DNA of 54,373 nt from Erysipelotrichia bacterium (GCA_012800355.1 JAAZJL010000097.1:1-54373), one strand, 5' to 3'. Shown: positions 43,962-52,003, counted from the first letter of the stretch. Program-made: numbers and translations. Notes: generated by a model from the letters alone, not told the origin.

Positions 43962-44573
43962 TTAGTGAAAATATAGTTTTAATTGTTTTTGAATATCAAG
44001 ATTTAATTTTTCAATTGTTCCATCATTGTGAACTTTTTCCATATTTTTTCTAACAGTTCTTGGAAACAAATCTTTCATATCAGATTCATAACAGTCTATT
44101 CTAGGTGTTCTTATATCAACAATCACAAATTCATCATTAACTTTTTCAAGCACAACTCTATAAGGTTGTGATGAACCACTTTCCATTATGATTTCGTTGT
44201 TTTCTAAATAGTATTTTTCCTGTAAAACCCAAGCATATGCATAAAACAAGCCGTCGTCTTTTTCTTCTATTAAATATATTCTTATACTTGCAAAAGCTTT
44301 GTCTGTTCCATGATGCTTATATTCTTTATCTCCTTTAACCATTAAAAAATCAACGATAGACATTTCAATTATTTCTTCTTTTATATCAATTGGTGGAGAA
44401 TATGAAAATCCCCAAGTGCTGAAAACAACTGGTTGATTATGTCTCATCCTAGTTAAATCTGTGAAAAATAAAGTTGCTACAACAATGATTAAAACTAAGT
44501 AAACGATAGAGAAAAAGCGCAAATAGTTTTTAGTTTTAAAGTCAACAATTTCTTTGTTTTTTTCCTGAATCAT
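43962..44573 (-). CDS. Hypothetical membrane-anchored protein, 203 aa
   Basis: I do not recognise this family. It has a short cytoplasmic N-terminus, one membrane helix (about 19-38) and an outside domain of about 160 residues with beta-strand character (YKHHGTDKAFASIRIYLIEE, LFYAYAWVLQEKYYLENNE). No catalytic motif is seen. The ATG follows AAAGGAAG. It is a single gene. Confidence 0.6.
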   Translation of the reverse strand: MIQEKNKEIVDFKTKNYLRFFSIVYLVLIIVVATLFFTDLTRMRHNQPVVFSTWGFSYSPPIDIKEEIIEMSIVDFLMVKGDKEYKHHGTDKAFASIRIYLIEEKDDGLFYAYAWVLQEKYYLENNEIIMESGSSQPYRVVLEKVNDEFVIVDIRTPRIDCYESDMKDLFPRTVRKNMEKVHNDGTIEKLNLDIQKQLKLYFH

Positions 44574-44693
44574 AATAAATACTTCCTTTGTATAAGTATA
44601 ATATAAAAAATTAAATTTTCAAAAACTGATTTTTCTTTATGTTTGAAATCTTTATTGTAATAGTAAATGAAGTTTTAAAACAAATCATATTTT

Positions 44694-44719
44694 AAAAAAG
44701 CAGGCAATTAAATGCCTGC
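44694..44719 (-). terminator. Terminator of pfp
   Basis: The stem GCAGGCA/TGCCTGC has a 6-base loop and a T-run on the minus strand, right after the pfp stop. Confidence 0.88.
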
Positions 44720-44729
44720 AAATTAATTT

Positions 44730-46388
44730 TTACTGTTTTTCTAAAGCCAGTGTTTTAGTTGTAATGTCACATACTTCAGCAGGTCCATAATATTGGATTG
44801 CCCCAGGATAAACAAATGCAGTTTCAACTGCCCATTTTTCTCTGTGAGCTGCAAAGTATTTAAATGGATTTCCATCTAATTCAACTAAAGCTTTTTTAAT
44901 AACAGGTTTATCTTCACCATGTCTTCTTTCGATGTTCATCATCTTAGTGATTGGCATACCACCAGCAACCCATTGTTCAGCTGATTTAGAAAGATTTGAC
45001 ACTTTTGATAAGTAACCATTATAACCATATTGAATTAACATAAAAGCATTATAGCCCAATGAATAACAATAATCAGCATCAAAGTTAGAAGGGAAAGCAG
45101 ATCTACCTTCATAACCTAGGAAATGATGTAAGGTACGGAAATTACCTTTATAAGTTCCGTTGGCTTTTCTTTTTGCCAGGTTTTCTTTTACTAATGCACT
45201 AAACAATTTCTCAGATTCAATTAATGAAACTTGAACGTTACCATGAGGATCTCTATCTAAGAATAATTGTTGTTGGATATTTTGTGGAAGAAGTGCAAAT
45301 ACTTCCATTGAATGCTCAGTTAATCCTTTTTCAATTAAGGCATATTTTGCTTCCCATGATGGCAAAGCATTAAATTCATCAGCTTTAGTACCAGCTAATA
45401 ATTCATTTATTTCAGCGATTAATACTGAGAATTCAGGAATAAACTCAACAATGCCTTCTGGAATAACCGCAATACCAAAGTTATTACCATTAGCTGCACG
45501 AGCAGCAACAGAATCAGCAATGTAATCAGTTATTGCAGAAAGTGACATTTTTTTAGCAGCAATTTCTTCAGAAATCAAACAAATATTTGGTTGGGTTTTT
45601 AATGCGCACTCTAAAGCTACATGTGATGCAGAACGTCCCATAACTTTAATGAAGTGCCAATACTTTTTAGCAGAGTTTGAATCTCTGGCAATATTACCGA
45701 TAATTTCACTATAAGTTTTAGTTGCTGTATCAAAACCGAATGAACATTCAATATCTTCATTTTTTAAGTCACCATCAATTGTTTTTGGACAGCCAATAAC
45801 TTGAATTCCATAATCTTTAGCAGCGAAATATTCAGCTAGTACAGCTGCGTTAGTATTAGAGTCATCACCACCGATGATTACAACAGCGTTAATGTCGTGT
45901 TTTTTACAAACCTTAGCAACAGTTTCAAAATGTTCAACTGTTTCTAGTTTATCTCTACCAGAACCAATGATGTCAAAGCCACCAGTATTTCTGAATTGAT
46001 CGATATATTCATCATCAAACAATAAATAGTTGTCTGTTAGTAATCCGATAGGACCACTTTTAAAACCATATAATTGGTTTTCAGGATTGGTTGCTTTTAA
46101 AGCATCGTATAAACCACAAATAACATTATGACCACCTGGTGCTTGACCACCAGATAAGATAACAGCCACTGCTTGTTTTTTAGCGATAGATGTGTTTTCT
46201 CCTTTTTGGAATGTAATTTCTCTTTTTCCATAAGTGTGTGGGAAAAGAGCCTTAATTTTTTCTTGATCAGCTACACTTTGTGTCTGGGCACCTTCTTTAA
46301 CAGAAATGTTTGCGACTCCTCCTTTTAACATTGCTGGAAGTTTAGGTGTGTATTGATATCTAGCTTTTTGTAATGATGAAATTTTCAT
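44730..46388 (-). CDS. pfp: PPi-dependent phosphofructokinase
   Basis: This enzyme phosphorylates fructose-6-phosphate with pyrophosphate, reversibly. The PPi-type residues are present: GGDD at 173-176 (an Asp replaces the Gly of ATP enzymes) and K202 in PKTIDGDL. Also seen are GGQAPGGHNV at 80-89 and MGRSASH. At 552 residues it belongs to the long PFP class (plant beta-subunit, spirochete and chlamydia type). It is monocistronic; AGGAGG lies before the ATG. It implies pyrophosphate-saving glycolysis. Confidence 0.93.
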   Translation of the reverse strand: MKISSLQKARYQYTPKLPAMLKGGVANISVKEGAQTQSVADQEKIKALFPHTYGKREITFQKGENTSIAKKQAVAVILSGGQAPGGHNVICGLYDALKATNPENQLYGFKSGPIGLLTDNYLLFDDEYIDQFRNTGGFDIIGSGRDKLETVEHFETVAKVCKKHDINAVVIIGGDDSNTNAAVLAEYFAAKDYGIQVIGCPKTIDGDLKNEDIECSFGFDTATKTYSEIIGNIARDSNSAKKYWHFIKVMGRSASHVALECALKTQPNICLISEEIAAKKMSLSAITDYIADSVAARAANGNNFGIAVIPEGIVEFIPEFSVLIAEINELLAGTKADEFNALPSWEAKYALIEKGLTEHSMEVFALLPQNIQQQLFLDRDPHGNVQVSLIESEKLFSALVKENLAKRKANGTYKGNFRTLHHFLGYEGRSAFPSNFDADYCYSLGYNAFMLIQYGYNGYLSKVSNLSKSAEQWVAGGMPITKMMNIERRHGEDKPVIKKALVELDGNPFKYFAAHREKWAVETAFVYPGAIQYYGPAEVCDITTKTLALEKQ

Positions 46389-46530
46389 ATTATCCTCCTT
46401 TTAGTTACACATGAATTGTAAGATATTTTTGACTTTAAGTAAAGAAAAGGCATCATTTAATTAACTAAATTTGAAAATCACAGATTCTTTTACGATAACA
46501 ATAGTCGTCTTATGTTTTTTAAGGAAAAGA

Positions 46531-46562
46531 AAAAACCGTTTAATGGAGAATAAAAACGGATT
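46531..46562 (-). terminator. Terminator of the SigI output operon
   Basis: The stem CCGTTT/AAACGG has a 12-base loop and a T6 run on the minus strand, three bases after the CotH-family gene. Confidence 0.7.
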
Positions 46563-46564
46563 TT

Positions 46565-47959
46565 CTAATCTTTTAAGTCAGCAATTTCTCCCATATCAGG
46601 TAGCCAAATGGAAGATGCATCTATTAAATTACTTTTATCTTTGGCTTGTCCAGCAATGGTTGATGGGATAGTTCCATCTAATTGTCCTCTAACACTTTGT
46701 GCTCGTAACAAGCAAAAGTTTTTAATTGTTTCAACTCCTAGTAGGAAATCTTCATAAGAACAGAAAGCTGTTGGATCTTTTTTAACATATGGACCAATCA
46801 TTTCTAATGTATCAGCAATATATTTTTCAAAATAGCCACTTTCGAAGTAACTTTCAATTAAATAATTAAAGTAAATGTGATATTGATTATAATACTCTTT
46901 ATTTAACATAAGGTTATGATATAAAGGACGCTTAAGCATTATCTCTCCACTGGCAGGAGTGTTTATTGGATAGTTAACATAAAGAGTAGAATCATTAATT
47001 GGATTTGGCATACCTAATGAATAGGTCGCAAATGCCAGATTGTAGTCCCAAGGTAAGATGCTTAATATTCCATCTTTTTCATAAAGGAAATAATTGTGTC
47101 CCGTTTTTCCAAGATAACTATCCATATTAACAACAAATACTTGGGCTGTGAAATAACGTAACACTTCATCTACATCGATGGCAGTTTCTAAATTTTTACC
47201 AGTAGATAAGATTTTTAAAGCTTCTATAACTCTTCTTTTGTCTTGATTGTTAATTTTGAATTTTGCTTTGCGGAAAATATTATTGTAGCTGTCAAAATTA
47301 TCATCAGTATAACGTAAATGAACATCAGCATTTTCAGCTTGTAAAGATTTGTAATCAGGTTTATAAAGCTGACCATGGTTTTTTCCAAAATTACGCCTAG
47401 CAAAGCCTTTTTCTGGTTCTTCAATAGCTAGAAACAGTCCCCAATCTTCTCCATTAACACGTACCCAAGTATAACTACATAAAGGTGTTGGAACTTTCAT
47501 ATGACTCATCATATCAAAAGCAATCCAAGTTTTCATATAACTATTATCTTGAAAAGAAGTATCTAGAGAAAATTTATCTAGACCATAATAATGACCAGAG
47601 GTAAAGTGATCAAATTCTAATTTTAAACTATAGCGGTCATGCCCATATTTATTGATTAAGCGAAGAGAATTATTTCCTTTGGCGCGTAAGCCAACATGGG
47701 TAAACTTTTCTCCATCAATAACAACGGTACAACTAGAATATTTTTCTTCAGTAGCTGTTTTTAGAAACTGATCCCAATCATCGATAATAATATCAATGGT
47801 ATGAACTCTAGTTTTATCAAAAAGACGAGTTACATATCCTGGATTAGTTGAAGCAGGCAAAAGTCCTATTGATTCACCATTCATAAATAAAATAGTAATA
47901 ATTAGGGCTATTACCATTACTGCAATACATACTTTATCAATATACTTATTTTTTAACAT
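46565..47959 (-). CDS. CotH-family atypical kinase, membrane-anchored
   Basis: CotH proteins are atypical kinases related in fold to the Fam20 secretory kinases; the B. subtilis member phosphorylates Ser-rich spore-coat repeats. Here one membrane helix (9-26) precedes a CotH domain outside the cell. Visible motifs: RAKGNNSLR at 92-100, DKFSLDTSFQDNSYMKTWIAFDMM, the catalytic-loop region N278-x-D280 with N289, and metal-binding W304-D305 in LPWDYNLAF. The length is 464 aa. It is the last gene of an operon with DUF4956 and VTC proteins; its start lies 4 bases after the DUF4956 stop. Spore-coat function is not implied by context. Confidence 0.85.
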   Translation of the reverse strand: MLKNKYIDKVCIAVMVIALIITILFMNGESIGLLPASTNPGYVTRLFDKTRVHTIDIIIDDWDQFLKTATEEKYSSCTVVIDGEKFTHVGLRAKGNNSLRLINKYGHDRYSLKLEFDHFTSGHYYGLDKFSLDTSFQDNSYMKTWIAFDMMSHMKVPTPLCSYTWVRVNGEDWGLFLAIEEPEKGFARRNFGKNHGQLYKPDYKSLQAENADVHLRYTDDNFDSYNNIFRKAKFKINNQDKRRVIEALKILSTGKNLETAIDVDEVLRYFTAQVFVVNMDSYLGKTGHNYFLYEKDGILSILPWDYNLAFATYSLGMPNPINDSTLYVNYPINTPASGEIMLKRPLYHNLMLNKEYYNQYHIYFNYLIESYFESGYFEKYIADTLEMIGPYVKKDPTAFCSYEDFLLGVETIKNFCLLRAQSVRGQLDGTIPSTIAGQAKDKSNLIDASSIWLPDMGEIADLKD

Positions 47960-47963
47960 AACA

Positions 47964-48647
47964 TTAACTCATATAATCGCCATTATAAGAAACCATTATA
48001 GTGTGATTAACACCAGAAAGCTCAGCAAGTTCATTAATGAAATCAGTGTTAGAATCCTTAAGGCGTATTTCATAATTTAATTCAATACAATTAGGAGCAA
48101 CACTTTTGCTTTTAAGTGAGATTTGTTTAACATTAGCTTTTATAAAAGCATGTGAGAATTTTTCTGAAGCAGCATCTTGGCAATGAAGCACTAAAATGTA
48201 TGGTTGCTCAAAACTTTTGTAGTGAGAAAAGATTAAAAGAATAAGTCCGATAAATAAACTTCCAATTACTGCTAAGGGAATAAAGCCAGCAGCTAATACT
48301 ATACCAACAGCAATTGACCAAAATAGAAAAACAATATCTGAAGGCTCTTTAATTGCCGTTCTAAAACGGACAATTGAAAGTGCACCAACCATACCTAAAG
48401 AAAGAACAACATTGCTTGTTACTGCTAAAATAACTAAAGCAGTAACCATACATAAAGCAATAAGAGTTACTCCAAAACTAGCAGAATACATCACACCAGC
48501 ATAGGTCTTTTTGTAAATGTAGAAGATAAATAATCCAACCGCAAAAGAAAGCCCTAGGGCTAAAGCCATATCTAAAACTGAAATTGCTGTTACATTCTCT
48601 AAAAAACTTGATTTAAATATATCTTGAAAAGATAAAGGCATAATCAT
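47964..48647 (-). CDS. DUF4956 membrane protein
   Basis: This 227-residue protein has four membrane helices in its first 140 residues and a cytoplasmic domain of about 80 residues. The DUF4956 hallmark GMVGALSIVRFRTAIKEPSDIVFLFW at about 86-111 is complete. The family commonly occurs with VTC and CotH genes, as here; the VTC-like catalytic domain probably works with it as a membrane complex. The ATG follows AGGAGG by 7 bases. Confidence 0.88.
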   Translation of the reverse strand: MIMPLSFQDIFKSSFLENVTAISVLDMALALGLSFAVGLFIFYIYKKTYAGVMYSASFGVTLIALCMVTALVILAVTSNVVLSLGMVGALSIVRFRTAIKEPSDIVFLFWSIAVGIVLAAGFIPLAVIGSLFIGLILLIFSHYKSFEQPYILVLHCQDAASEKFSHAFIKANVKQISLKSKSVAPNCIELNYEIRLKDSNTDFINELAELSGVNHTIMVSYNGDYMS

Positions 48648-48661
48648 AATAATTCCTCCTT

Positions 48662-49372
48662 CTAGTCATATTTTCGACAAACTACATATTTAGAATAAGA
48701 AGAAGCTTGTCTATTTGGTAGTTGTACTGCCATTGATACAACCTCGGGTAAAAACTCATCATATTTTATTTCTAATACAACAAGTCCTTCATGAACTGGT
48801 GCATGAAAAAGTTCAGTGTTAAGAAAATTGGTGCTATCTAAGCCAGAACGAAGATTACGATCTATCGTTACTCGAACATTTCCTGGTTCATAGATAAATG
48901 CTTCACGGTCATAGGTAACAACAGTTTTTGGTTGTAATAATTGACCTTTCATTTTGCTATATAACTCAATAAGTAAGGAATGATTACTATGCAGCAAAAA
49001 TTCGATATCACCACTTAGTATTTTTTTAACCTGCTCTTCTGTAACTTTGACACTATGTTTACCACAAAGTCCATTTATTTTAAACTTTTTTTCCAAACGG
49101 ATAAATGAAGTATCTTTACCATAATAGCGTAAACGAAATTTTTCACGCTTATTTACCCCATCAACTTTTTGTCTTAAGGCTTTATCGTAGGGTGTATCAA
49201 AATACAAGCTGCTCACACGATAAGAACCGTGTGAGCCAGCATTAGGGTCATGATTGAACAATTTAATGAGTTTTGACGTAATTATTAAATCGTCATGTGA
49301 ATTAATATTGTGTTTTAACTCATGTCTAAGTTTCAGTGGCTGTTTTTTCTTAGTTGTAGTCACTATCATCAT
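48662..49372 (-). CDS. VTC domain protein, polyphosphate polymerase-like
   Basis: This cytoplasmic protein matches the VTC catalytic domain, a triphosphate-tunnel fold that makes polyphosphate from ATP in yeast Vtc4. Seen are LRHELKHNI, SLYFDTPYDKALRQKVDG, REKFRLRYYG, IRLEKKFK, TYDREAFIYE, RVTIDRNLRS and VLEIKYDEFLP; basic and acidic residues alternate on strands as expected of the tunnel. ATG 49372 (or 49369) lies inside the 3' repeat end of the upstream lipoprotein gene, overlapping it by about 23 bases in another frame, with no ribosome site, so translation is probably coupled. An ATG at 49390 is possible too. Confidence 0.85.
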   Translation of the reverse strand: MMIVTTTKKKQPLKLRHELKHNINSHDDLIITSKLIKLFNHDPNAGSHGSYRVSSLYFDTPYDKALRQKVDGVNKREKFRLRYYGKDTSFIRLEKKFKINGLCGKHSVKVTEEQVKKILSGDIEFLLHSNHSLLIELYSKMKGQLLQPKTVVTYDREAFIYEPGNVRVTIDRNLRSGLDSTNFLNTELFHAPVHEGLVVLEIKYDEFLPEVVSMAVQLPNRQASSYSKYVVCRKYD

Positions 49373-50036
49373 AGTCTGAGTCATTGTCATAATCAGTTAC
49401 ATCATCATAGTCTGAGTCATTGTCATAATCAGAATCATTGTCATAGTCAGTGTCTTTGTCATCATAGTCAGTATCTTTGTCATCATAGTCAGTATCCTTG
49501 TCATCATGATCAATGTAATCTGTGTCATCATCGTCATCTTTATCATAATCAGTATCTTCATAATCAGACAAACCATAATCACTTTCATTTTCAATTTCTA
49601 AATTGATTTTCCAGTGATGGTCTTTAATGGTGTTTTTAACAGCTTCAACAACTTCATCAATGAAAGTGTCGCTAGGAAGTTGAGAGCCAGATTCAATTTC
49701 TAAGACGATTTGGCGATACTCGCCTTCAACTTCTTCAACAAAATAACCAGCTTCACCAATAGCAGCTACAAGAACAGTAACAGCTTCACGTGTTTCTTTG
49801 CCGATTAAACCATCGCAACTGTTAATTATTTCAATTGCATCATTGTTACGAGCGGTTACTCCAGTAACAACACCTTTTTCATCATACTCAATTGCGATTT
49901 CAGGGTTAACTTTTAGTACTAGAACACCACCCGAAGCAAGTTCTTTGCCGCCATTTTTTAACCCAAGTTGACCACATCCAGTCAAGAATAGACTCAATAC
50001 TAGAGCCATAACAATTGCACGAATCATCTTTTTCAT
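49350..50036 (-). CDS. RsgI-like lipoprotein with acidic S/T-D-Y-D repeat tail
   Basis: This 228-residue lipoprotein has a signal ending LTG-C21. Residues about 36-148 match the RsgI juxtamembrane (middle) domain: VLVLKVNPEIAIEYDEKGVVTGV, with N44-P45 at the position where RsgI self-cleaves, and a second alpha/beta part to 148. The N-terminal anti-sigma domain is missing. Residues 152-228 are almost only Asp, Tyr, Ser, Thr, Lys and Asn in tandem units (DTDYDDK, DSDYDN). It follows AGGAGG and two tandem SigI-type promoters, and its end overlaps the VTC start. It is likely a surface partner or decoy of RsgI. Confidence 0.8.
   Translation of the reverse strand: MKKMIRAIVMALVLSLFLTGCGQLGLKNGGKELASGGVLVLKVNPEIAIEYDEKGVVTGVTARNNDAIEIINSCDGLIGKETREAVTVLVAAIGEAGYFVEEVEGEYRQIVLEIESGSQLPSDTFIDEVVEAVKNTIKDHHWKINLEIENESDYGLSDYEDTDYDKDDDDDTDYIDHDDKDTDYDDKDTDYDDKDTDYDNDSDYDNDSDYDDVTDYDNDSDYDDSDYN
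49353..49583 (-). repeat. Tandem repeats encoding the acidic tail of the lipoprotein
   Basis: Units of 21 bp (DTDYDDK) and 18 bp (DSDYDN) are repeated in tandem with little variation. The last copies also encode, in another frame, the start of the VTC protein. Confidence 0.85.
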
Positions 50037-50095
50037 AGTCTTTTTCCTCCTTGAATAAATTCATACATTTTAAGGATTGTGTTTCCTTTACAGTG

Positions 50096-50129
50096 ATAGA
50101 ATACGTAAGAACTTTACTAAAACTGGGGT
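50096..50129 (-). promoter_or_regulatory. SigI-type promoter, proximal copy before the lipoprotein operon
   Basis: On the minus strand ACCCC at 50129-50125, exactly 19 bases, then CGTATTCTAT at 50105-50096. ACCCC and CGWA are the known SigI -35 and -10 cores. Confidence 0.82.
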
Positions 50130-50188
50130 CGTTTTATAGAATCGTATTTTTTTAAACTTTAATAAAGGAAACTTTTATCCTTACATGT

Positions 50189-50222
50189 ATAGAATACGCA
50201 AGAATACATCAATAATCGGGGT
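50189..50222 (-). promoter_or_regulatory. SigI-type promoter, distal copy before the lipoprotein operon
   Basis: ACCCC at 50222-50218, 19 bases, CGTATTCTAT at 50198-50189 on the minus strand. It begins 16 bases after rsgI and is followed by sequence similar to that after the proximal copy (GTAAGGA versus GTAAAGGA), so the region looks duplicated. Confidence 0.82.
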
Positions 50223-50237
50223 AAGAGAATAATTTTT

Positions 50238-51065
50238 TTAAGAACCATAGTCAGTCATACCACTGTCAGACTCGTAATCGCTATCATCATCAGGGTCGTC
50301 ATAATCAGAATCATCGTAACTAGGATTATCGTTACTAGGACTATCATAGTCAGAATCATCATAACTAGGATTACTGTAGTCGCTATCATCATAATCACTG
50401 TCTTCGTAATCCGAATCCCCATAATCAGAATCATCATAGTCACTGTCATTAGGATTGATAGGTATGATAATTTGATCATTTGTTGCTTTCTTAACACTTA
50501 TTTCGATTGTAAAAGTTAGTTTTTCGCTTAAATACTTATTTAGATGTATAGGAAGATCATTACTTTTTGTAACTATCCATTCATTGCTTTCAGCATCTAG
50601 TACTAATGATATTTTACATCCTTCATACAAATAACCTTTTTCAATGGCTAAATCTATTAACTCGTCCATAACTAGGTCTAAATTTTTCCTTTTATAGTCA
50701 TATCCTTTAATTAAGTCATTACCATCAATGTTGATACCGTTTAAGCCAACAACTATATCTTTACGATTAACATCAATACGAACTTCAGGATTAATGCTCA
50801 TATAGATAGAGGCATAAGTCATTTGTCCCATTTGGAATACAAGGGTGACAACTATAATTACACAAGCTGCCATAGCTGCTAAAGTATAAAGCCACTTTCT
50901 TGATTTCTTTTCTTTAGGAACGGATTGTGGAATCTGCATTTCTACTACATTGGTAACAGTTTGTCCAACTTTATAGTTGCGATTTGCTACTTTCAAAAAG
51001 CGTCCATCTTCATCAAGAACTACTGCATAGCTAAGATGACATTCCATAACAATGTATTTTTTCAT
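50238..51065 (-). CDS. rsgI: Anti-sigma-I factor RsgI with acidic S-D-Y-D repeat tail
   Basis: This protein binds and holds SigI at the membrane. Residues 1-47 are the RsgI N-terminal domain (MKKYIVMECHLSYAVVLDEDGRFL). A basic linker, a membrane helix at about 59-79 and a juxtamembrane domain at about 84-195 follow, with IN92-P93EV, the Asn-Pro bond cut in RsgI of other species. Residues 207-275 are pentapeptide repeats DSDYD and variants, in place of the carbohydrate-binding domains of clostridial RsgI proteins. It overlaps sigI by 4 bases (ATGA) with AGGAGG upstream. Confidence 0.93.
   Translation of the reverse strand: MKKYIVMECHLSYAVVLDEDGRFLKVANRNYKVGQTVTNVVEMQIPQSVPKEKKSRKWLYTLAAMAACVIIVVTLVFQMGQMTYASIYMSINPEVRIDVNRKDIVVGLNGINIDGNDLIKGYDYKRKNLDLVMDELIDLAIEKGYLYEGCKISLVLDAESNEWIVTKSNDLPIHLNKYLSEKLTFTIEISVKKATNDQIIIPINPNDSDYDDSDYGDSDYEDSDYDDSDYSNPSYDDSDYDSPSNDNPSYDDSDYDDPDDDSDYESDSGMTDYGS
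50241..50447 (-). repeat. 15-bp tandem repeats encoding the acidic tail of RsgI
   Basis: About 14 pentapeptide units DSDY(D/G/E/S), with NPSYD and SPSND variants, are encoded in tandem. The composition and unit differ from the lipoprotein tail, but the S-D-Y-D core is shared. Confidence 0.85.
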
Positions 51066-51790
51066 ACAGATGTACCTCCTTTCGTTTTTAAGGCATGTCT
51101 TAAGTGCCCACGAATAATTTCATAGCCATTGGTTTGAATCAAGAGCATAACCAAAATGTATTTTCTATGTCTTTCTAGTGTCTTACGTTCAATTCCAGAA
51201 CCTTTGACAAGTTGAGCTAAAGGAAGTTTCTTTGTTTTCAACAATGTATCAAGCAAATGTTTATTTTCGATAGCATAATTGATAGCAACAGCACAGGCTT
51301 CTAAGGTACGCTCTTGTTTAGGTGAGTTATCAGCCACATCAGAGAATGTGACACCAAAATCTGCCATAACAGCTGAGAGTTCTTCAATTTCTTGCTTGGT
51401 TGCTTCTAAGTTGGTTGACTCTTGAATATAGTTTCGTTTGTCTGCTATCTGATCCAGCAAGGTTTGATCACTATCTTTAATTTCTTCATTAAGAGAAACG
51501 TTGCCTTGATGTCTTGTTTCTTTTCTTTGAAAATCAATTATCCGATTTCGAATAAGCATAGCTGCATAAGGCAGAAAAGCGCCTCTATCATGTTCATAGC
51601 CAAGTATTGCCTCATGAAAAGCAATCATCGCAATGCTAAACTCATCGTCTTGCTCACTACAGAATCTAGAAATACATTTTGAAGCTTCTGATTTTATGAA
51701 AGGGATGTAGTCCCTGATTAAGTCGTCAGCTTTTTGCAAGTCTTCTTTTGCTTGGTAGACTGACATGATAATCTGATGCTCTTTTTGCAT
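51062..51790 (-). CDS. sigI: RNA polymerase sigma factor SigI
   Basis: This alternative sigma-70-like factor responds to envelope signals through RsgI. The start at 51790 (MQKEHQIIM) follows AAGGAGTG; twelve earlier in-frame codons overlap the promoter. Region 2 is at about 25-100 (FIKSEASKCI, DDEFSIAMIAFHEAILGYEHDRGAFLPYAAMLIRNRIIDFQR, the core-binding part), and the SigI-specific C-terminal domain contains the predicted HTH LVKGSGIERKTLERHRKYI. It is 242 residues long. It stands behind an exact SigI-type promoter, so it is autoregulated. Confidence 0.93.
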   Translation of the reverse strand: MQKEHQIIMSVYQAKEDLQKADDLIRDYIPFIKSEASKCISRFCSEQDDEFSIAMIAFHEAILGYEHDRGAFLPYAAMLIRNRIIDFQRKETRHQGNVSLNEEIKDSDQTLLDQIADKRNYIQESTNLEATKQEIEELSAVMADFGVTFSDVADNSPKQERTLEACAVAINYAIENKHLLDTLLKTKKLPLAQLVKGSGIERKTLERHRKYILVMLLIQTNGYEIIRGHLRHALKTKGGTSV

Positions 51791-51810
51791 GACTTCACTC
51801 CTTCTCGTAT

Positions 51811-51844
51811 ATAGAATACGAATCAACTTTTTAAAAAATGGGGT
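51811..51844 (-). promoter_or_regulatory. SigI-type autoregulatory promoter before sigI
   Basis: ACCCC at 51844-51840, exactly 19 bases, and CGTATTCTAT at 51820-51811 on the minus strand, the same element as the two before the lipoprotein operon. The sigI start lies 20 bases after the -10 box. Confidence 0.85.
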
Positions 51845-51968
51845 ACAAAAAATATTTATAGATTAAATTCTAAAATACTGTGTACAATATGATAAAATAA
51901 AGTAAAATTACTTATATATTAACATTACTTTTCTGTTTTTTGTATAAAAAGATGAAAATTTTGTTTAG

Positions 51969-51981
51969 GTGATTAAATCAC
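51969..51981. promoter_or_regulatory. Perfect dyad upstream of trxA
   Basis: GTGATTAAATCAC is a 13-bp perfect dyad, 23 bases before the trxA -10 box. It may be the operator of the redox operon. The binding protein is unknown. Confidence 0.4.
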
Positions 51982-52003
51982 AGAAAGGCTTATTATTTCT
52001 AGT

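Noticed and set aside
46471-46671. A 66-codon frame on the plus strand near the CotH gene
   Set aside because: It runs over the terminator and the end of the CotH gene on the other strand and has no ribosome site or recognisable motif.
46565-47959. CotH as evidence for sporulation
   Set aside because: The protein is membrane-anchored and linked to VTC, DUF4956 and SigI; no spore-coat gene lies in the window and CotH kinases occur in non-spore-formers.
49397-49594. A Met-rich frame of 65 codons on the minus strand
   Set aside because: It is the out-of-frame reading of the lipoprotein tail repeats; GAT-rich DNA gives Met/Ile strings when shifted.
49353-50447. The repeat blocks as CRISPR arrays or integration scars
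   Set aside because: They are short contiguous in-frame 15-21 bp coding repeats without spacers.
50255-50497. A Met/Ile-rich frame of 80 codons on the minus strand
   Set aside because: It is the shifted frame of the RsgI repeat tail and has no ribosome site.
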